Below, one piece after another: positions 60,901-64,000 of a stretch of DNA of 64,000 bases. Source of the DNA: Nonomuraea gerenzanensis (GTDB lineage Bacteria > Actinomycetota > Actinomycetes > Streptosporangiales > Streptosporangiaceae); assembly GCF_020215645.1 (NCBI RefSeq), contig NZ_CP084058.1, forward strand, positions 4,402,001 to 4,466,000, written 5' to 3'. Position 1 is the stretch's first letter. The number at the start of each line of letters is the position of its first letter. The notes beneath the pieces are model-generated. The model searched no databases, was not told the origin of the DNA, and was given only the letters and a program-made list of their open reading frames with translations. Position numbers and translations under genes: made by a program.

Positions 60901-61903
60901 CCGCGACCTCGCCCTTGGCCTCCACCGTGATCTTCTGCGACAGGTCGCCGCGGGCCACGGCGGTGGCCACCTGCGCGATGCTGCGTACCTGATTGGTCAG
61001 GTTGGAGGCCATGACGTTGACGTTCTCCGTCAGGTCCTTCCAGGTGCCCGACACCCCTCGGACCGTCGCCTGCCCGCCCAGGTTGCCCTCGGTGCCGACC
61101 TCGCCGGCCACCCTGGTCACCTCGTCGGCGAAGGAGGAGAGCTGGTCGACCATCGTGTTCAGGGTGTTCTTCAGCTCCAGGATCTCGCCCCGGGCCGAGA
61201 CCGTGATCCGCTGCGACAGGTCGCCGCGCGCGACGGCGGTGGCCACCTGGGAGATGTTGCGCACCTGGTCGGTCAGGTTGCCCGCCATGAAGTTCACCGA
61301 GTCGGTCAGCGCCCGCCAGGTGCCGGCCACGCCCTTGACGTCGGCCTGGCCGCCGAGCCTGCCGTCGGTGCCGACCTCGCGGGCCACCCTGGTGACCTCG
61401 GCGGCGAAGGAGGAGAGCTGGTCGACCATCGTGTTGACGGTGTTCTTCAGCTCCAGGATCTCGCCGCGCGCGTGCACGGTGATCTTCTGCGACAGGTCGC
61501 CGCGGGCCACGGCCGTGGTGACCTGGGCGATGCTGCGTACCTGGTCGGTCAGGTTGCCCGCCATCGCGTTGACGGACTCGGTGAGGTCCTTCCAGGTGCC
61601 GGAGACGCCGGGCACCTCGGCCTGACCGCCCAGCCGGCCCTCGGTGCCGACCTCGCGGGCCACGCGGGTCACCTCTGAGGTGAACAGGGAGAGCTGGTCC
61701 ACCATGCCGTTGAAGACGGAGGCGATCTCGCCGAGCAGGCCGTCGGCGTCGTCGGGCAGCCTGGTGCGGAAGTCGCCGTCCCTGACCGCGGTCAGCCCGG
61801 CGAGCAGCCGGCGTAGCTCCTGCTCCTCGCCGGCCTCTCCGGGGCCTCGGGCGCGCTTGTTCCGCGCGGACGAATGAGACGTGCCGACGGTGGAGTCGCC
61901 CAT
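57953..61903 (-). CDS. Poly-HAMP hybrid histidine kinase
   Basis: A 1316-residue soluble kinase. One HAMP unit (about 30-76) is followed by five 92-residue HAMP repeats (77-536), a GAF domain (about 560-700), a coiled coil (705-775), HisKA with His787 in [14 protein letters not shown], and HATPase (about 890-1010, [18 protein letters not shown]). A degenerate receiver (about 1030-1150, [15 protein letters not shown]) and an intact receiver (1195-1312, Asp1246 in [13 protein letters not shown]) complete it. There is no membrane segment. Poly-HAMP kinases of this type sense osmotic or oxidative state in other organisms. ATG 61903 has GGAGG 7-8 bases upstream. It heads the operon with the SpoIIE phosphatase. 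Confidence 0.95.
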   Translation of the reverse strand: MGDSTVGTSHSSARNKRARGPGEAGEEQELRRLLAGLTAVRDGDFRTRLPDDADGLLGEIASVFNGMVDQLSLFTSEVTRVAREVGTEGRLGGQAEVPGVSGTWKDLTESVNAMAGNLTDQVRSIAQVTTAVARGDLSQKITVHARGEILELKNTVNTMVDQLSSFAAEVTRVAREVGTDGRLGGQADVKGVAGTWRALTDSVNFMAGNLTDQVRNISQVATAVARGDLSQRITVSARGEILELKNTLNTMVDQLSSFADEVTRVAGEVGTEGNLGGQATVRGVSGTWKDLTENVNVMASNLTNQVRSIAQVATAVARGDLSQKITVEAKGEVAALAQTINTMVDTLSAFADEVTRVAREVGTEGQLGGQARVPNVAGTWKNLTDNVNSMADNLTNQVRSIAQVTTAVARGDLTRKIDVDARGEILELKTTINTMVDQLSSFAAEVTRVAREVGSEGRLGGQAEVEGVSGTWKRLTENVNELAGNLTRQVRAIAEVTSAVTSGDLTRSITVDAEGELADLKDNINSMVKSLRETTNANEQQDWLKSNLASMSGLMQGHRDLATVAELVMNELAPLVSAQYGAFFLAEESELQLISAYGYPIDPERPTRFRIGEALVGQAARSRTTIAMTDLPPGYITISSGLGRTDPTSVIVLPIVVEEQVLGVIELASVQAFTPVHRAFLDQLMETIGVNLNTIVANARTDELLKESQRLAVELQARSEELQQQQEELQRSNAELEEKATLLARQNQDIETKNLEIEQARQELEARAHQLSLASTYKSEFLANMSHELRTPLNSLLILAQLLAQNHTRNLTPKQVEYAGIIHSAGSDLLQLINDILDLSKVEAGKMDINPEWVQLRKLLDYVEATFRPMTGQKSLAFRVTTAPGVPAELLTDDSRLRQVLRNLLSNAVKFTEMGSVELRIEPAVPSELPASVRANGPAIALRVLDTGVGIPEQQLEVIFGAFQQADGTTSRKYGGTGLGLSICREIAYLLGGAITVQSTPGQGSVFTLFLPVARPGFEVVPAEGEPAQPAERAMVGTRRLLVIEERRNGLLSLVSESVVGDLAGARDHDGTMEVVTAAGVEEAAVMLGGEPCHCIVLDLSMPDMSAYHLLDIMDRDPRLHGVPVLAYNSWRSHAQQEVSLAHQPLELLSSLDELRERIALHLTADQPGDVLPLVRTGTVGEAAAREIDNTLAGRTVLVVDDDARNLYALTSMLEIHGIHVLHAENGRKGIDTLTAHAETDLILMDVMMPEMDGYTATETIRSMPQYADLPIIAVTAKAMPGDQEKSLAAGASDYVTKPVDADHLIERIQHWMDPS
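60296..61675 (-). repeat. Five 276-base repeats encoding HAMP units
   Basis: Five in-frame units of exactly 92 codons run head to tail at residues 77-536, each starting EVTRVA(R/G)EVG and containing GTWK, NLT and ARGD motifs. DNA identity between units is high. Confidence 0.95.
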
Positions 61904-62079
61904 GACCGGTCCTCCGTACTCACCCGGGCTTCCTCAGGTAGCGGAGACATTAGCCGGATCCGCCCTCGGTGTGCGCTAACCCCAGGTTGTCATCTATCTA
62001 TCACAGGACGTACACGCGAAGTGAGCGCAATTTCGGGTGATGCGGAAGTGAAGTCAGCCACTCGCACAAACGACTCTAT

Positions 62080-62094
62080 TGCGAATCTATTGCA
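62080..62094. promoter_or_regulatory. Nur-box-like site before the ABC transporter
   Basis: TGCGA-ATCTA-TTGCA matches the nickel regulator Nur consensus tGCaa-N5-ttGCa at all but one position. It overlaps the perfect palindrome CTATTGCAATAG (62087-62098) and lies 31 bases before the start codon. Confidence 0.6.
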
Positions 62095-62125
62095 ATAGCG
62101 ATCTAGTCGCTTTAAGGTCGCCAGC

Positions 62126-63667
62126 ATGAGGCGAAGATCAGCCCTGTTCGGGGCAATCGTCCTGATGCTGAGTGCTTGCTCGGCCCCTGCCGAAGGGCCG
62201 TCGGCCGCCGCGCAGGACACCGTCGTGCTCGGCCTGGGCGCGGAGCCCGACTCGCTCAACCCGGTGCTCGGCTACTCGGTGGACGGCGGCTCGCTGATGT
62301 TCGACGGGCTCGTCCGGCGCACGCCCGACCTGAAGCTCCAGCCCGCGCTGGCCGAGTCGCTGCCCGAGGTGACGGGGGAGGAGGTGCGGTTCACTCTGCG
62401 GCAGGGTGTCACGTTCCACGACGGCCGGCCGCTGACCGGAGCCGACGTCGTCCACACCTACGAGCAGGTGCTCGATCCCGCCAACAACTCCCCGGTCAGG
62501 GGCGACTACGCGGCCATCGAGAAGGTCGAGTCGCCCGACCCCCGCACGGTCGTCTTCCACCTCAGGCATCCGTACGCGCCCATCCTCCAGCGGGCCACCC
62601 TCGGCATCGTTCCCGACAAGTCCGACCTGTCGGCGGACCCGATCGGCACCGGTCCGTACGCCTTCGTCTCCTGGACCAAGGGCGACAAGCTCACCCTCAG
62701 GGCCAACGACCGCTACTGGGGCGGCAGGCCCGCGATCGAGAGCCTCGTGCTCGCGTACACCACCGACGACAACGCCCGCGCCACCAGGATGGCGGCCGGC
62801 GAGTTCACCGCCACCGAGCTGCCGCCCAAGGCCGTTGCCCGGTTCAGGGACCAGCCGGGCCTTACCGTGCACGAGGTGCCCAGCGCCGACTACCGCGGCG
62901 TCATGTTCCCGCTGGAGCAGCCGGTCACCGGCGACCTGGCCGTCCGCAAGGCACTCGGCCTGGCCGTGGACAGGGGCGCCATGGTCGCGGCGATCCTGGC
63001 CGGCGCCGGCGAGCCCGCCTACGGGCCGATCGCGCCCGGCACGGACTGGCACAACCCCGCCGTCACCGGCTCCGCCGCCCCCGACCGCGCCAAGGCCATC
63101 GCCACGCTGGAGGCGGCCGGCTGGAAGGCGGGCCAGGACGGGATCAGGGTCAAGGACGGCACCGCCGCCAGGTTCACGCTCATGTACCCGGCGGGCGACT
63201 CGCTGCGCAAGGAGCTGGCGCTGGCCGTGGCCTCCGACGCCAAGCGGATCGGCATCGACGTGCGGCCGGCCGGGCTCGACTGGGACGCCATCGACCAGCG
63301 CATGGCCGAGGACGCGCTGATCATGGGCTGGGGCAGCCCGTACGACCCGGACTACACCAACTACGAGCTGTTCCACTCCGCCTACGCCGGCCAGGGCTAC
63401 TTCAACCCCGGCCGCTACCGCGACCCCGAGGTGGACCGGCTGCTGGAGCGGGGCCGCGCCGCCGCCGACCCCGCCGCCCGCAAGCAGGTCTACGACCGGG
63501 TGCAGCAGCGCATCAGCGACGACGCCGTCTGGTTGTACCTGGTCTACCTCAAGCACACCTACGTCGTACGCGGCGAGTGGAGCGGCCTCACCCCCGGCGT
63601 CGAGGCGCACGAGCACGCCACCGGCGGCCTGCTCGGCACCGTCGTGAACTGGAAGCCGGCCCCGTGA
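62126..63667 (+). CDS. ABC importer solute-binding lipoprotein (nickel/peptide type)
   Basis: A 513-residue family-5 extracellular binding protein. The lipobox LMLSAC places Cys18 as the lipid-modified residue. The rest shows family landmarks: GAEPDSLNPV, VRFTLRQGVTFHDGRPLTGA, DPIGTGPYAFVSW and a late DPDYTNYELFHS. The family binds peptides, nickel or nickel-chelate complexes. A Nur-like box upstream points to nickel, as for the Nur-controlled nik genes of Streptomyces coelicolor. The stop overlaps the permease start (GTGA). Confidence 0.9.
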   Translation: MRRRSALFGAIVLMLSACSAPAEGPSAAAQDTVVLGLGAEPDSLNPVLGYSVDGGSLMFDGLVRRTPDLKLQPALAESLPEVTGEEVRFTLRQGVTFHDGRPLTGADVVHTYEQVLDPANNSPVRGDYAAIEKVESPDPRTVVFHLRHPYAPILQRATLGIVPDKSDLSADPIGTGPYAFVSWTKGDKLTLRANDRYWGGRPAIESLVLAYTTDDNARATRMAAGEFTATELPPKAVARFRDQPGLTVHEVPSADYRGVMFPLEQPVTGDLAVRKALGLAVDRGAMVAAILAGAGEPAYGPIAPGTDWHNPAVTGSAAPDRAKAIATLEAAGWKAGQDGIRVKDGTAARFTLMYPAGDSLRKELALAVASDAKRIGIDVRPAGLDWDAIDQRMAEDALIMGWGSPYDPDYTNYELFHSAYAGQGYFNPGRYRDPEVDRLLERGRAAADPAARKQVYDRVQQRISDDAVWLYLVYLKHTYVVRGEWSGLTPGVEAHEHATGGLLGTVVNWKPAP

Positions 63668-64000
63668 TCTGGGTGCGGATCGTGCTGTGGCGGCTGGTGT
63701 TCGCCGTGCCGCTGCTGCTGGCCGTGACGTTCGGGATGTTCGCGCTGGCCAAGGCGTCGCCGTTCGACCCCGTACGGCAGTACCTGGGGGAGCGGGCCAT
63801 GGTCACCAGTCCGGAGGTCATGGCGCGGATCAGGGCGAACTGGGGGCTCGACCGGCCGCTGCTGGAGCAGTACACGACCTGGCTCGGCAACCTGCTCACC
63901 GGCGAGCTGGGCGAGTCCCGCTCGCTGCGGCTGCCCGTCACCCAGGTGATCGCCGAGCGGCTCGGCTGGACGCTGCTGGTCGTCGGCTGCGCGCTGGTCG
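63664..64000 (+). CDS. ABC importer permease, OppB/NikB type (partial)
   Basis: The first 112 codons of an inner-membrane permease, cut by the window edge. It begins MIWVRIVLWRLVFAVPLLLA, followed by FALAKASPFDP and LGLDRPLLEQY-like spacing (NWGLDRPLLEQYTTWL) with GELGESRSL. This is the standard opening of DppB/OppB/NikB proteins. GTG 63664 overlaps the binding-protein stop. A second permease and two ATPases are expected beyond the edge. Confidence 0.92.
   Translation, partial: MIWVRIVLWRLVFAVPLLLAVTFGMFALAKASPFDPVRQYLGERAMVTSPEVMARIRANWGLDRPLLEQYTTWLGNLLTGELGESRSLRLPVTQVIAERLGWTLLVVGCALV

Noticed and set aside
60296..61675. Possible CRISPR or other regular array
   Set aside because: Units are 276 bases, contiguous and in frame, and encode HAMP domains; there are no spacers.
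59435..61678. 747-codon plus-strand frame opposite the HAMP kinase
   Set aside because: It mirrors the 276-base HAMP repeats of the true gene and has no independent start signal.
62080..62098. Zur box reading of the dyad before the ABC transporter
   Set aside because: Actinobacterial Zur sites centre on TGAAAATGATTTTCA; the observed TGC/GCA spacing fits Nur better.

Overview
The window is very GC-rich, with GTG/TTG starts, many 1-11 base gene overlaps and Actinobacteria-specific families: GpgS, an ANTAR/GAF/PAS/SpoIIE phosphatase, a poly-HAMP hybrid kinase, CHAT-TPR, PucR and FAAL-PKS. It is a chromosomal segment of a filamentous actinomycete. A Streptosporangiales genus such as Nonomuraea would fit, but that is inference and not read from a marker gene. 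There are no rRNA, tRNA, CRISPR, phage or IS genes.

Left arm, 1-8691 (minus strand): the start of a type I polyketide assembly line. A fatty acyl-AMP ligase, an ACP-KS-AT-DH-KR-ACP module and the N-terminus of the next KS subunit are translationally coupled. The cluster continues beyond base 1. From 8786 to 23078 come a HAD hydrolase, a MerR regulator divergent from an aldo/keto reductase, a polytopic membrane protein, an MMPL exporter, an orphan NarL-type response regulator, two MFS exporters (one with a divergent TetR regulator and three operator-like dyads), a zinc-sensing ArsR plus CDF zinc exporter, and glucosyl-3-phosphoglycerate synthase. The MMPL gene and the first MFS gene share a near-identical dyad in front of their start codons.

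Middle, 23161-30031: an acyl-CoA dehydrogenase, a secreted protein, then a two-gene cassette made of a PLP decarboxylase fused to a carrier domain and an overlapping AMP-forming ligase. The cassette ends in a strong terminator and is followed by a PucR-type regulator and a frameshifted small gene. From 30035 to 36416 come a membrane SpoIIE phosphatase, a three-gene membrane/secreted operon rich in His motifs (one gene is a paralogue of the membrane protein at 11337), a TSUP exporter with its Rrf2 regulator behind a perfect 8-7-8 dyad, and a hypothetical protein. From 36566 to 47555 lie mostly single genes: GH10 xylanase with a CGAAAGTTTCG dyad, a Tat-exported protein, a TIMP-like secreted protein, a pair of half-size DMT proteins, a DUF418-like membrane protein, a deoxyribosyltransferase-like protein, a second aldo/keto reductase, a secreted five-repeat protein, a PhyH dioxygenase and an esterase. 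A relic of what may be an alpha-amylase gene lies at 47556-47696.

Right arm, 47851-64000: a tightly coupled operon of cytosolic subtilisin, sigma factor, small protein and TPR-CHAT caspase-like protease. This is the best candidate for an uncharacterised system in the window. It converges on a SNF2 ATPase with an HhH region. Then come a multi-sensor SpoIIE phosphatase and a 1316-residue poly-HAMP hybrid kinase in one operon. The window ends in a peptide/nickel-type ABC importer preceded by a sequence matching the Nur box.

A recurrent oddity is short tandem repetition at gene ends. In three cases the 3' end of a gene, with its stop codon, has been copied in tandem downstream. In several others, Ala/Pro/Gly-rich repeats sit in frame in linkers or tails.
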